DNA of 64,000 bases, from contig JBDRAL010000089.1 of NCBI GenBank assembly GCA_039793685.1, positions 1-64,000 of the forward strand. Reading direction: 5' to 3'. The translations under genes were made by a program, and so were the position numbers. Source of the stretch: JAAFHI01 sp039793685 (lineage in GTDB: Bacteria; Acidobacteriota; Blastocatellia; Chloracidobacteriales; Chloracidobacteriaceae). Under the pieces are notes generated by a model. The model had not been told where the DNA came from, made no database searches, and was given only the letters and a program-made list of their open reading frames with translations. This document shows positions 42,356 through 51,500 of the stretch, in pieces. Every line of letters starts with the position of its first letter. The first letter of the stretch is position 1.

Positions 42356-44323
42356 ATGACGAAACGCTTTCTGCTCGTCATTACGTTTTTGCTGGCCGCG
42401 ACCGGCGCAGCCTTCGCCGGGGATGACGCCCCGGCCTGGCTGCGTCAGGTCGCCACCGCCACGACGCCGACCTATCCCAAGGACGTTCCCGCCGTCGTGC
42501 TGCTCGACGACGAACGGGTGACGGTCACCGACGACGGCAAGGTCGTCACGGTTCAGCAATACGCCGTGCGCATCCTTACCCGCGAAGGCCGCGAGGAAGC
42601 CTTCGCCCGCGCGTACTACCGGTCGGACGACAGCATCAAGGTCAAGGATTTCAAGGCCTGGGTCATTCGCCCGAACGGTGTCCGGAAATTCAACAAGGAC
42701 GAAATCGCCGATGTCGCGCTGACCGACAACGACGTTTACGCCGAAGGCCGCATGAAACTGATCGTCGCCGAGGACGAGGTGGACGCCGGAATGGTGTTCG
42801 GGTTCGAGGCGGTGACCGAGGAGCGGTCGGTCTTCACCCAGTTCATCCACAGTTTTCAGGTGGACATTCCGGTTCTGGTGTCGCGGTTTTCGCTGACCCT
42901 GCCGACCGGCTGGCGGGCCGAGGGACTGACCTTCAACCATGCCAAAATCGAGCCGACCGTTTCGGGCAGCAGCTACACCTGGGAACTGCGCGAACTCGGT
43001 CCGATTTATCCCGAACCGGACCAGCCGGCCAAAACCACGCTCGCGCCGCGGGTGGCGGTCGGCTATTTCCCCGCCGCCGGGGCCAAAGCCGGCGAGGGCC
43101 AGTCATTCGGGTCATGGCCGGAGGTTTCCGACTGGCTGTACGGTCTGAGCGACAGTCAGGCCGCGCCGACGCAGCCGCTCACGACCAAGGCGCGGGAACT
43201 GACGGCGGGCGTCAACGACGAGTTCGCCCGACTTTCCGCCATCGGCCGCTATGTTCAGGGCGTCAACTACATCTCGATTCAGACCAACATCAGGAAGGGC
43301 GGCGGGTATCGCCCGCACGCGGCGGGTCAGGTCTTTGAAAAGTCCTACGGCGACTGCAAGGACAAGGCCAACCTCATGCGCGCGATGCTCAAGACCATCG
43401 GGGTCAATTCCTACCTCGTGAGCATTTACTCGGGGGACCGGGCGTTCGTCCGGAAGGAATGGGCCTCGCCCCAGCAGTTCAACCACTGCATTATCGCGAT
43501 TCAGGTCGGCGATTCGGTTCAGTCGCCGATGGTCGTCAAGCATCCGAAACTTGGGCGGCTGCTCTTTTTCGACCCGACCGATCCGTTCACGCCAATCGGC
43601 GACCTGCCGGAAGATGAACAGGGCAGCTTCGCGCTGGTCATCGCCGGCAAGGATGGCGACCTGATACAGGTTCCGCAGAATCCGCCGGAATCGAACCTCG
43701 ACAACGTGATGCTCGAAGCCGAAGTGCTGCCCGACGGCTCGGTCAAAGCCAAGATGAGCAACGAAATGACCGGTCAGATGGGTTCGCGCTTCCGCGGCCT
43801 GCACAAGTCGCTGTCGGCGGCCGATTTCCAGAAGTACGTCAATCGGTGGCTGACCCGTTCGGCAACGGGTCTCCAGATCGGGGGCGTGATGGTCAAGGAC
43901 CAGCGCGATCAGGGCCGTTTCACGCTCGAAGTCGATCTCGCCGTTCCAAACTACGCACCACTGATGCAGGGTCGGCTGATGATGATCAGCCCGTCGCTCA
44001 TCCCTCGCCGGGCGCAGGTTTCGGTTGCCCAGCCAAACCGCCGGACGCCGATCGAAATCGACGCCGAAGCCTATACCGAAATTTTCCGTTTCAAGATTCC
44101 GGCGGGCTTCGAGGTGGATGAAATACCCGAACCGGTTTCGCTCGAATCGGCCTACGGCACCTACTCGATGAAGTGCGAGGCGAAAGACCGCGAAGTCGTG
44201 GTCACCCGCAAACTCAAACTCATCCCGGCGGTCATTCCGGCGGAAAGCTACGGCAGCGTACGCCGGTTCTTTGGCCAGATCGGCGGCGCGGAGCAGACGC
44301 CGATTGTGCTGGTCAAGAAATAG
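42356..44323 (+). CDS. DUF3857 protein with an intact transglutaminase-like triad
   Basis: 655 aa from ATG 42356 (a GTG at 42341 overlaps the previous stop and is the alternative). Signal peptide (FLLVITFLLAATGAAFAG), DUF3857 domain (VVTVQQYAVRILTREGREEA), and a transglutaminase-like core with Cys in YGDCKDKANLM, His in FNHCIIAIQV and Asp in FDPTDPF, so likely active as a cysteine protease, amidase or transglutaminase in the periplasm. Paired with an inactive paralogue immediately upstream. Its TAG stop overlaps the first bases of a family A repeat. Confidence 0.87.
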   Translation: MTKRFLLVITFLLAATGAAFAGDDAPAWLRQVATATTPTYPKDVPAVVLLDDERVTVTDDGKVVTVQQYAVRILTREGREEAFARAYYRSDDSIKVKDFKAWVIRPNGVRKFNKDEIADVALTDNDVYAEGRMKLIVAEDEVDAGMVFGFEAVTEERSVFTQFIHSFQVDIPVLVSRFSLTLPTGWRAEGLTFNHAKIEPTVSGSSYTWELRELGPIYPEPDQPAKTTLAPRVAVGYFPAAGAKAGEGQSFGSWPEVSDWLYGLSDSQAAPTQPLTTKARELTAGVNDEFARLSAIGRYVQGVNYISIQTNIRKGGGYRPHAAGQVFEKSYGDCKDKANLMRAMLKTIGVNSYLVSIYSGDRAFVRKEWASPQQFNHCIIAIQVGDSVQSPMVVKHPKLGRLLFFDPTDPFTPIGDLPEDEQGSFALVIAGKDGDLIQVPQNPPESNLDNVMLEAEVLPDGSVKAKMSNEMTGQMGSRFRGLHKSLSAADFQKYVNRWLTRSATGLQIGGVMVKDQRDQGRFTLEVDLAVPNYAPLMQGRLMMISPSLIPRRAQVSVAQPNRRTPIEIDAEAYTEIFRFKIPAGFEVDEIPEPVSLESAYGTYSMKCEAKDREVVVTRKLKLIPAVIPAESYGSVRRFFGQIGGAEQTPIVLVKK

Positions 44324-44442
44324 TCTGGAGTCTGGAGTCGAGCGTCTGGAGTCAAAACCGGGGATTTGAAAAATCGCTTGACAGAAACACGGTCAGGCCA
44401 GAGGTTTGCAGACTCTCGACTCCAGACTTTCGACTCCAGACT
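44322..44442. repeat. Family A inverted pair with a different centre
   Basis: Left arm 44322-44354, right arm 44411-44442. The centre (aatcgcttgacagaaacacg and on) lacks the gacaagg tag of the other copies. It separates the DUF3857 gene from the methyltransferase gene and touches both. Confidence 0.75.
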
Positions 44443-44448
44443 TTTCCC

Positions 44449-45672
44449 GTGTTCCTTCCCTCCCTCGAATCCATCTGCGTTTCCGCCTTTCTCGGTTCCG
44501 AAGCCGCCGCGCAGTACGCCGCGGGCGACGTCGGACGCCGCTTCCTCGCGCCCGTCGCGCAGGCCGTCGTCACACTTTCCGAAAACTTCACGCGCGAGCG
44601 CGAACGCTTCGACGGCGATTACTGGCGTGACCCGACGCGACTCGCCTACCTGCTCTATTTCATGCCGCGCAATCTCGAAAAGGCGTGGCGGATCATGGAC
44701 GAACTCGCCGCGCATCCCGAGTACGGAAAAAAACTTGCTCTGCGGACCGATTTCGCCGTTCTCGACGTCGGGTGCGGCTGCGGGACGGCCTCCCTCGCCA
44801 CGCTCGGCTTTCTCGCCGAATGCCGCGCGGGCGAACCGTTCGTCCTGCGCGTCGGACTGGTGGATCAGTCGGCGGCGGCGGTACAGGATGCCGCCCGGCT
44901 ATTGAAACTCGCGGCGGCGGACCTCGCGGCCAACGGTCAGCCGGTCGTCCTCGACATTCATACGCACGTCGGCGACGTGGCCGCCGCGATGCACTATCCA
45001 GACTTCGGGACGGCCGATTTCATCTGGTTCGCGAACGTGGTGAACGAGGTCGTTTTAATCAAGTCGTCCGTTCCGGAGGCCAACGCCGCGTGGGTCAGGC
45101 GGATTCTCGACCGATTTCTGGCGCCTGACGGGACAGCGCTGCTGCTCGAACCGGCGCTGCATGGCGTCGCCCGCGACCTGATGGCAATGCGCGACGCGCT
45201 GCTCGTCGCCGATCCGACGGTGAATGTTTTTGCGCCCTGCACCGCCGACGGCCCGTGCCGGATGCTGACTGACTGCCCTGAACGCGACTGGTGTCACGTC
45301 GGATTCGTCTGGTCGCCGCCGCCGCTTGTGGCGCAACTCGACGAACTGACGAAACTCAACAGCCGCCTGTTGAACTTTTCCTGGCTTGCGCTCCGGCGCG
45401 ACGGCCTGCGGGCATCGGACGCGCGCGGCGAGCGCGATGCGTGGCGCATCGTCGGCGACCGGATTCGGGAAAAGGGACGGGAAAAAATGCTCGCCTGCGG
45501 CGACGCGCGCTGCGGCCCGCTCGTCCGGCTGAAGCGCGACCGCTCCGACGCGAACGATGTTTTCCACGATCTGCGGCGGGGCGATCTGGTGTACGCCGCG
45601 CCCGCGCTCGCCATCCGCCCGGACGGGGCGCGCATCGCCGCCGACACCACGCTTGAACGGCAGGAACAGTAG
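44449..45672 (+). CDS. Rsm22-like SAM-dependent methyltransferase (small-subunit ribosomal type)
   Basis: 407 aa from GTG 44449; the frame is open far upstream, but through repeat and an overlapping gene. SAM-binding motif VLDVGCGCGTASLATLGF and the Rsm22 signature CPERDWCHVGF, with further Cys residues (FAPCTADGPC) that may bind zinc or an Fe-S cluster; NSRLLNFSWLALRR follows as in Rsm22 proteins (FSYLVL). Family members are linked to mitochondrial-type small-subunit assembly. The stop codon is inside the following family B repeat. No Shine-Dalgarno visible. Confidence 0.8.
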   Translation: MFLPSLESICVSAFLGSEAAAQYAAGDVGRRFLAPVAQAVVTLSENFTRERERFDGDYWRDPTRLAYLLYFMPRNLEKAWRIMDELAAHPEYGKKLALRTDFAVLDVGCGCGTASLATLGFLAECRAGEPFVLRVGLVDQSAAAVQDAARLLKLAAADLAANGQPVVLDIHTHVGDVAAAMHYPDFGTADFIWFANVVNEVVLIKSSVPEANAAWVRRILDRFLAPDGTALLLEPALHGVARDLMAMRDALLVADPTVNVFAPCTADGPCRMLTDCPERDWCHVGFVWSPPPLVAQLDELTKLNSRLLNFSWLALRRDGLRASDARGERDAWRIVGDRIREKGREKMLACGDARCGPLVRLKRDRSDANDVFHDLRRGDLVYAAPALAIRPDGARIAADTTLERQEQ

Positions 45673-45772
45673 CCAGTGGCCAGCAGTCAGCAGTCAGCAG
45701 TTAGTAGTCAGCAGTTAGTAGTCAGCAGTTAGCAGTTAGCAGTTAGTAGTCAGCAGTCACTTGGTCAGTCGC
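45668..45772. repeat. Family B repeat, long tandem run
   Basis: About a dozen cagtcag/cagttag heptads in one orientation, without the complementary arm seen at 12678 and 13032. It carries the stop codon of the Rsm22-like gene (45670-45672). Confidence 0.75.
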
Positions 45773-45793
45773 CGGAGGCGACGGCATACCCTT

Positions 45794-45817
45794 AGCCTAT
45801 GGCGCGAGCCATAGGCT
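45794..45817. repeat. Perfect hairpin agcctatggc-gcga-gccataggct
   Basis: A 10-bp perfect stem with loop GCGA in the 198-bp gap before the convergent CYTH gene. REP-like; it could also end transcription from either side. Confidence 0.65.
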
Positions 45818-45870
45818 GGCGTGAAAATGAAATTCCCCCGCCAACCGTGACCGGCGCGCGGGCCTGACGT

Positions 45871-46452
45871 TTACGCGAAAACCATGTCCGCCAGCGGACG
45901 CCCCTCGGCGGCACAGCGTTCGGCCTGAAGGCGCGGGTAGGAACTCGTCAGATAGTCGTCCGGACCGAGGTTCAATCGGCGCATTGCCACGGTCAGATCC
46001 AATTCGTCTCCTTCAAGTTCCAGAAAACAGCCAATCGGCGTCTCGTCGAACATCGCGTGAAGCGTCAATCCCAGTTCGGCGTGGGTCACTTCAAGCACCG
46101 TCCGGTATTTCTGATAGCGAAACATCGGCACGAATCCTAGCCGGTCGAGGATTGCCGCCATCGTGTCGGCGTTTTCAATGGTCAGTTCGAGTTCCTCGCG
46201 GACCTTCACGGTCGTTTCCGAAAGGTCCTTCGGTTTGCCCTTGTAGGTCATCGTCGTCACGCCGTCGGTTTCGCGCAGGCGCAGCGCCTGTCCGCGTCCG
46301 GAAAGCGTCCGGTCGGGCGTGTCGAACAGGCGATTGTCCTCGAAATGCCGCGCCCGCAGCGGCGCGAGGGCAAAACCCGCGTCGGTCAGGCGGGCGGTCA
46401 GGGTGGGGACGTCCGGGCCGGGAATTTTGATTTCCGCTTCGGTTTGTGACAT
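45871..46452 (-). CDS. CYTH-domain phosphohydrolase (CyaB/ThTPase-like)
   Basis: 193 aa from ATG 46452; upstream in-frame codons overlap the divergent gene. The signature ExExK is EAEIK near the N-terminus; RLRETDG, MTYKGKP, VKVREELEL and YQKYRTVLEV follow the acidic and basic tunnel residues of CYTH proteins, with LELEGDELD near the end. CYTH enzymes act on triphosphates (thiamine or inorganic triphosphate, or ATP in class IV cyclases); the exact substrate is open. Cytoplasmic. 36 bp from the divergent glycosyltransferase start. Confidence 0.88.
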   Translation of the reverse strand: MSQTEAEIKIPGPDVPTLTARLTDAGFALAPLRARHFEDNRLFDTPDRTLSGRGQALRLRETDGVTTMTYKGKPKDLSETTVKVREELELTIENADTMAAILDRLGFVPMFRYQKYRTVLEVTHAELGLTLHAMFDETPIGCFLELEGDELDLTVAMRRLNLGPDDYLTSSYPRLQAERCAAEGRPLADMVFA

Positions 46453-46488
46453 AGCCGGTACTTCAATCCTCATGAACAAGATGACGGA

Positions 46489-47628
46489 TTGCGACTCTAC
46501 CGAACTTTCGCCGTTTCTGTCTCGCCCGTGCCGACCGAATCCGCCCATCCCGGCGTCAGCGTGGTCATTCCGACCTACCGGGGACGCCACCTGCTCGAAC
46601 GGTTTCTGCCGTCCGTCGTCGAAACCTGCCGCCGCTACGCTGGCGAAACCGGCGCGCCGGTCGAAATTCTCGTGGTGGACGACGGCGGCGGGGACGACAC
46701 CGCCGAATGGCTGGCCGAACAGGCGTTTCCCGAAGTGCGGTTGCTGTCGCAGGCGGTCAACCGGGGCTTTGCGCCGAACTGCAACATCGGGTTTCGCGAA
46801 GCGCGCCACCCGGTCGTCTGGCTGCTCAACAACGACATCGAAACCACTCCCGACGCGCTCGCGCCGCTCGTCGCCCACTTCTCCGACCCGAACGTGTTCG
46901 CCGTTTCCTGCCGCGCGCTGCGGCTCGGCGGCGAGGTCATCGACGGCGCCGGACGTCTCGGCGAAGTGGTTCGCGGATTCTGGAAGGTGTTCGCGAATTA
47001 CGATGTGTTGCCCGACTACGACCGGTCCGCGCGGGGTGAACTGCCGACCATGACGGCGAGCGGCGGCTATTCGGCGTTCGACCGGGAAAAACTCCTCGCG
47101 CTCGGGGGCTTCGAGGAACTGCTCGCCCCGTTTTACTGGGAGGACGTGGAGTTGTGCTACCGGGCGTGGAAGCGCGGATGGGAATCACGCTACGAGCCGG
47201 AAAGCCTCGTTTTTCACCAGATGAGCGCGACCATCGGGAAAAAATTCACCCGATCCGAGGTCGAAACCGTCGCCATGCGGAATAGAATCCTCATGCACTG
47301 GATACATCTTCATGACACGCGCTGGTGGACGATGCACTGGTTGATGCTCGGGCTGATTTGGCTCGTCGCCATCGCCGGGGGGAAGACGGTCCACCGGCGC
47401 GCCATATCTCAGGCGTGGGCGCGGCGAAAACGCGCGTTTGAACGCCGCCGCGAGGAAATGGCCGCCGCCCGGCGTTCCGACCGCGAACTCGTCGCCATCC
47501 TGCGCGAAGTCACCCGACGACCGGGCGTACGGACCTTCAAAACTCCCGCCGAGGAAGAAGCGTTTCGCGCGGAACGCGGACACAGTCTGGAGTCTGAAGT
47601 CGAGAGTCTGGAGTCAAGAAAACGATGA
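46489..47628 (+). CDS. Family 2 glycosyltransferase
   Basis: About 379 aa. The start is uncertain: TTG 46489 or GTG 46528, neither with a good Shine-Dalgarno. GT-A fold: VSVVIPTYRGRHLLERF, VVDDGGGDDTAEW, NRGFAPNCNIGFREA, VWLLNNDIETTPD (DxD-type metal site), GGYSAFDREKLLALGGF and FYWEDVELCYRAWKRGW. One hydrophobic segment near the end (WLMLGLIWLVAIAGG). Probably adds a sugar to a surface polysaccharide or glycolipid at the inner membrane. The last 15 residues (HSLESEVESLESRKR) are encoded by a family A repeat. Confidence 0.88.
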   Translation: MRLYRTFAVSVSPVPTESAHPGVSVVIPTYRGRHLLERFLPSVVETCRRYAGETGAPVEILVVDDGGGDDTAEWLAEQAFPEVRLLSQAVNRGFAPNCNIGFREARHPVVWLLNNDIETTPDALAPLVAHFSDPNVFAVSCRALRLGGEVIDGAGRLGEVVRGFWKVFANYDVLPDYDRSARGELPTMTASGGYSAFDREKLLALGGFEELLAPFYWEDVELCYRAWKRGWESRYEPESLVFHQMSATIGKKFTRSEVETVAMRNRILMHWIHLHDTRWWTMHWLMLGLIWLVAIAGGKTVHRRAISQAWARRKRAFERRREEMAAARRSDRELVAILREVTRRPGVRTFKTPAEEEAFRAERGHSLESEVESLESRKR

Positions 47629-47726
47629 ACGAACGTTCGAGTTGGGCCTTGACCGGTCAAGCACTTTTTGCCGGACTCCAGACTCTTGACTCCAGACTCC
47701 AGACTGTTCAGTCCAGACTCCAGACT
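47584..47726. repeat. Family A inverted pair overlapping the glycosyltransferase 3' end
   Basis: Left arm 47584-47616 is coding sequence of the glycosyltransferase; right arms at 47673-47705 and 47711-47726. The element ends 4 bp before the stop of the convergent NtrC-type regulator. Confidence 0.75.
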
Positions 47727-47730
47727 TTTT

Positions 47731-49080
47731 TCATCCGCGCGGCGACACGCCGAGCGCCTTCATCCGGCGGTAGAGGTGGCTGCGGTCCATGTCCATCGCC
47801 TCGGCGGCCTGCGCGACGTTTCCGTTGTGTTCGGCGAGCTTGCGGCGGATGAATTCCCGCTCATATGCCTCGCTGCCTTCCTTGAATGAATCGAACCGAA
47901 AACTCGACCAGAGCGGCGCGTCCGCCGCGGTGAACGGCAGGTCGTCTCCGTCGATGGCGTCGCGCTGCACCATGATCACGATGCGTTCGATGACATTGCG
48001 CAGCTCGCGGACATTCCCCGGCCATTCGTGACAGGCCATCTTTTCCATGGCCGTTTGGGTGAAAGCCGGCAGGGCGCGTTCGTACTTTTCGCTGAACTCC
48101 CGCGCAAAGTGCGCGACCAGTGCCGGAATGTCCTCCAGATGCTCGCGCAACGGCGGAATCTGAAACGGAACGACATTCAGCCGGTAAAACAGGTCGGCCC
48201 GGAACGAGGCGCGGTCGATTTCCTCGTCCAGCCGCTTGTTCGTCGCGGCGATGACCCGGACGTCCACCTGCACCGGCGCGTCGCCGCCAACCGGTTCAAT
48301 CGTCAGGGTTTCGAGCGCGCGCAGCAGTTTCGCCTGCATCCGCAGGCTCATGTCGCCGACTTCATCCAGAAAAAGCGTACCGCCGTCGGCCTGTTCGAAC
48401 TTCCCGCGCCGCGCGCCGGTGGCACCGGTGAACGCGCCCTTGACGTGACCGAACAGTTCCGACTCGATGAGGTCTTCCGGTACGGCGGCGCAGTTGAGCG
48501 CGACGAAAGGTCCGGCGGCGCGCTTCGAATTTTCGTGGAGGGCGTTTGCGACGAGTTCCTTGCCGGTCCCCGACTCGCCGTAGATGAGCACCCGCCCGTC
48601 GGTCGGCGCGGCGAGCGCGATCTGCTGCCGCAACGCCCGCATCGGCACGCTTTCGCCGATGATGCGGAACGCGCCGTCCACCAGCGTCGGCAGCGCGGCC
48701 AGCGCCGCCCGATGCGACTCGATGGCGCGCCGGACGGCGGCGAGCGTCTTTTCAATGTGAAGCGGTTTTTCGATGAAGTCCGACGCGCCGAGCCGCAATG
48801 CGCGGACGGCGGTATCAATCGTGCCGTGGCCGGAAATCATCACGACCGGCAGTTCGGGCCGTCGTTCACGGATGCGTTCAAGCGTGGCGATGCCGTCGAG
48901 CGTACCGTTCGGCATCCAGATGTCGAGCAGAACGCAGTGGACCGTCGCCGTTTCGAGCATTCGCAGCGCCGTCTCGCCGTTTTCGGCCTTTTCGACGGCG
49001 AAGCCTTCGTCTTCCAGTACGCCGCGCAGCGATTCGCGAATCCCGCGCTCGTCATCCACGATTAAAACGGTTTCAGTCAT
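47731..49080 (-). CDS. NtrC-family sigma-54-dependent response regulator
   Basis: 449 aa. Receiver domain (LIVDDERGIRES, phospho-acceptor Asp53 in VLLDIWMP, Lys in IEKPLH), AAA+ domain with Walker A GESGTGKE, sigma-54 contact loop GAFTGA, and GGTLFLDEVGDM, and a C-terminal Fis-type HTH (NVAQAAEAMDMDRSHLYRRMKALG). Activates sigma-54 promoters when phosphorylated, NtrX-like in organisation. Divergent from a histidine kinase gene at 49408; the two may be partners, though the kinase is not of the classic NtrB/NtrY type. Confidence 0.93.
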   Translation of the reverse strand: MTETVLIVDDERGIRESLRGVLEDEGFAVEKAENGETALRMLETATVHCVLLDIWMPNGTLDGIATLERIRERRPELPVVMISGHGTIDTAVRALRLGASDFIEKPLHIEKTLAAVRRAIESHRAALAALPTLVDGAFRIIGESVPMRALRQQIALAAPTDGRVLIYGESGTGKELVANALHENSKRAAGPFVALNCAAVPEDLIESELFGHVKGAFTGATGARRGKFEQADGGTLFLDEVGDMSLRMQAKLLRALETLTIEPVGGDAPVQVDVRVIAATNKRLDEEIDRASFRADLFYRLNVVPFQIPPLREHLEDIPALVAHFAREFSEKYERALPAFTQTAMEKMACHEWPGNVRELRNVIERIVIMVQRDAIDGDDLPFTAADAPLWSSFRFDSFKEGSEAYEREFIRRKLAEHNGNVAQAAEAMDMDRSHLYRRMKALGVSPRG

Positions 49081-49090
49081 AGGAAGAAGC

Positions 49091-49317
49091 AGTCTGGAGT
49101 CTGGAGTCGAGAGTCTGGAGTCCAGACTTCAGGGAAAACGGAGTCTAAATCAGACCTTACAAGATTGGTACATCGTACGACTGGTTTGAAATTCACCGCG
49201 CGGCCGAAGCCAATACAAACGGTCTCAATCTTTCACGGACTGATTTCGGATCCCCGGCGTCGGGCGTCCGAATAAGGCAGTCCGGACTCCAGACTCACGA
49301 CTCCAGACTCACGACTT
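49091..49317. repeat. Family A inverted pair between divergent two-component genes
   Basis: Left arm 49091-49123, right arm 49281-49317. They lie in the 327-bp region that must hold both promoters. Between the arms is a 157-bp AT-richer stretch without a clear promoter. Confidence 0.75.
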
Positions 49318-49407
49318 TGAAACGGGTTTCCTTCCCTTGCCGACGGTGCTACTTTTCCAGCATTGCTTTTCGGCCGTCCAGTGAATCCCGCACATTCACC
49401 AATCACA

Positions 49408-51483
49408 ATGTCTATGAAATCCATCGGATTTCACCTGCTGCTCTGTCTGCTGCTACTGGGGCTGAGTCAGTCAGTCCCGGCGCAATCGGCCGTTTCCCTC
49501 GATACGGCGCATTCCCGGCTGCCGCTCGGGACGCACCTCGGCTTCATCGAGGATTCCGGTGGCCGTCTGACCATCGACGATGTCAGCCGACCGGCATTTT
49601 CCGAAACATTTCTTCCACTCAACCGCGAAACGCTCAACGCGGGGTATTCGGCCTCGACGTACTGGTTCCGGTTCACGGCGACCAACACCGGAACGCGCGA
49701 TCTCAAGCGATTCCTTGAAGTTCCCTTCCCGATTCTGGGAGAAGTCGCCTTTTTCCAGCCTTCCGACGAAGAACAGGGCAAATTCACCATTCTGATGGCG
49801 GGCGACGCGCTCGCCTTTTCCGACCGGGTCGTTCCGCACCGGCATCTCGTGTTTCCCATCCGGGTTCCCGCCGGCGCGACGCGGACGTTCTACCTGCGCG
49901 TCCGCACGTCCGGGTCGCTCACCTTCTCGGCGATTCTCTGGGAGCCTGCCGCCCACGCGCTCAAGGACCGCCGCGAATACGGCTTTCTCGGCGTCTATTA
50001 CGGCCTGCTCCTGATGCTGTTTCTCTACAACGGCATCTCGTTTCTCGGCACGCGCGACCGGAGCTTTCTCTACTTTCTGGGATTCGTCCTCTGTCTCGGG
50101 CTGTTTCAGGCGTCGATTGACGGGCTGGCGCAGGAATTTCTCTGGGGGAACGCCGCCGTTCCGGGACAGATTCCGCGCAACGTCTTCATCAACCTCGCCT
50201 CGGCGCTCGCCGGATTGTTCGTCCGGGAATTCCTCTCGCTCGAAAAATACTCCCGTCGCCTCGACGTGGCGGCCAGATGGCTGACCCGGTGCTTTTTCGC
50301 CCTGGCGGTCGGATTCCTGATTCTTCCCCCGCGTCCGCTGATTCAGGCCACGGCGGCGCTGACGCTGGTCGGGATTGTTCTCGGCGTCCTCGCCCCCGTG
50401 GATGCCCTTCGCGCCGGGTACCGTCCGGCGCTGCTGTTCATTTTCGCGTGGGTTCCGCTGCTGATGAGCGGGCTGGTCATCATTCTCCGGCTGGCCGGGT
50501 TCGCGCCCTACACGTTCGTCACCCAGTATTTCGTCCACGGCGGCATGGCCATCCAGACGATGTTCTTTTCGCTCGCGCTGGTCGAACGCATCGACGCGCT
50601 CCGGCGCGAAAAGGCCGAGGCCGAACATGAATCGGCGCTGCGCGAGGAGCGGATGGAGATTTCGCTCATCCGCAACAATGAACTTCAGGAAGTGCTTCAG
50701 GAACGCGAAGCCGCGCGTCTTGAAGTTGAACGCCAGAAAGCCGAACTGGAGGAAGCCAACCTCAAACTGCGGGAACTGGACCGTATCAAGGCCGACTTCA
50801 CGGCCATGCTCGTTCATGACCTGAAATCGCCGCTGTCGGCCGTCCTCAACGCCTGCGAGGTCATCCAGCCACCGGAAAGCCTCAAAACCGACCCCCAGAA
50901 AGCCGAACTGGTTCAGCACGTCCACGCCACGCTGGACGGAACCATCACGCTCATCAACGACCTGCTCGAAATCTATCGGACGGAATCGGATCAGGTCCTC
51001 CTCAGCCGCGACCGGCTCGATCTGCACCCGTTGCTCACGCGCGCCTGCAACGCGGCCCGGCTCGCGGGGGTGAAAACCGGCCTGAGCGTGGAACTCGAAG
51101 TCGCCGATTCCCTTCCGCCCATCGCGGGCGACGTTCAAAAACTCGACCGCGTCCTTTCAAACCTGCTCTCCAACGCCCTCAAGTTCACCGATGCCGGCGG
51201 ACGCATCACCGTCAGCGCGCGGACCGTCACCGGCAGCGGCGTCGAAGCCGGCATCACGTTCGTTGAAATCTCCGTCACTGATACCGGCGAGGGTATCCCG
51301 CCCGCCGAACTGCCCTACGTTTTCGATCCCTACCGACAAGGAACAACCCGCAGCCGCCAACTCGGCGTCGGCCTCGGCCTTGCCATCGTCAAGCGTGTCA
51401 TCGCCGCCCACGAAGGCAGCATTTCCGTCCGCAGCCAGGTCGGCGTCGGAACGACGTTCACGGTGCTGCTGCCCGCGCTGTGA
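49408..51483 (+). CDS. 7TMR-DISM-type sensor histidine kinase
   Basis: 691 aa from ATG 49408. Signal segment (FHLLLCLLLLGLSQSVPAQ), an extracellular DISM beta domain (STYWFRFTATNTGTRDLKRF, HRHLVFPIRVPAG), seven TM helices (from FLGVYYGLLLMLFLYNGISF to about residue 400), a coiled coil (REKAEAEHESALREERMEIS) and a kinase core: H-box AMLVHDLKSPLSAV, N-box LSNLLSNALKF, G1 VTDTGEGIPP, G2 GVGLGLAIVKR. Senses an external ligand, perhaps carbohydrate, by family. Possible partner of the divergent NtrC-type regulator. Confidence 0.9.
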   Translation: MSMKSIGFHLLLCLLLLGLSQSVPAQSAVSLDTAHSRLPLGTHLGFIEDSGGRLTIDDVSRPAFSETFLPLNRETLNAGYSASTYWFRFTATNTGTRDLKRFLEVPFPILGEVAFFQPSDEEQGKFTILMAGDALAFSDRVVPHRHLVFPIRVPAGATRTFYLRVRTSGSLTFSAILWEPAAHALKDRREYGFLGVYYGLLLMLFLYNGISFLGTRDRSFLYFLGFVLCLGLFQASIDGLAQEFLWGNAAVPGQIPRNVFINLASALAGLFVREFLSLEKYSRRLDVAARWLTRCFFALAVGFLILPPRPLIQATAALTLVGIVLGVLAPVDALRAGYRPALLFIFAWVPLLMSGLVIILRLAGFAPYTFVTQYFVHGGMAIQTMFFSLALVERIDALRREKAEAEHESALREERMEISLIRNNELQEVLQEREAARLEVERQKAELEEANLKLRELDRIKADFTAMLVHDLKSPLSAVLNACEVIQPPESLKTDPQKAELVQHVHATLDGTITLINDLLEIYRTESDQVLLSRDRLDLHPLLTRACNAARLAGVKTGLSVELEVADSLPPIAGDVQKLDRVLSNLLSNALKFTDAGGRITVSARTVTGSGVEAGITFVEISVTDTGEGIPPAELPYVFDPYRQGTTRSRQLGVGLGLAIVKRVIAAHEGSISVRSQVGVGTTFTVLLPAL

Positions 51484-51500
51484 AAAAAGCCTGGAGAAGA

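Noticed and set aside
44380..44394. TTGACAGAAACACG shared with the putative promoter at 2841 as a common promoter
   Set aside because: No -10 box at proper spacing here and it lies in the centre of a repeat; the match may be chance or repeat-derived.
44173..44448. Upstream extension of the Rsm22-like frame
   Set aside because: This part overlaps the 3' end of the DUF3857 gene and then reads through repeat units (LQTPDS-like peptides), so it is not part of the protein.
45668..45772. CRISPR-like array
   Set aside because: Units are 7 bp and contiguous with no unique spacers, and there are no cas genes; it is a short tandem repeat.
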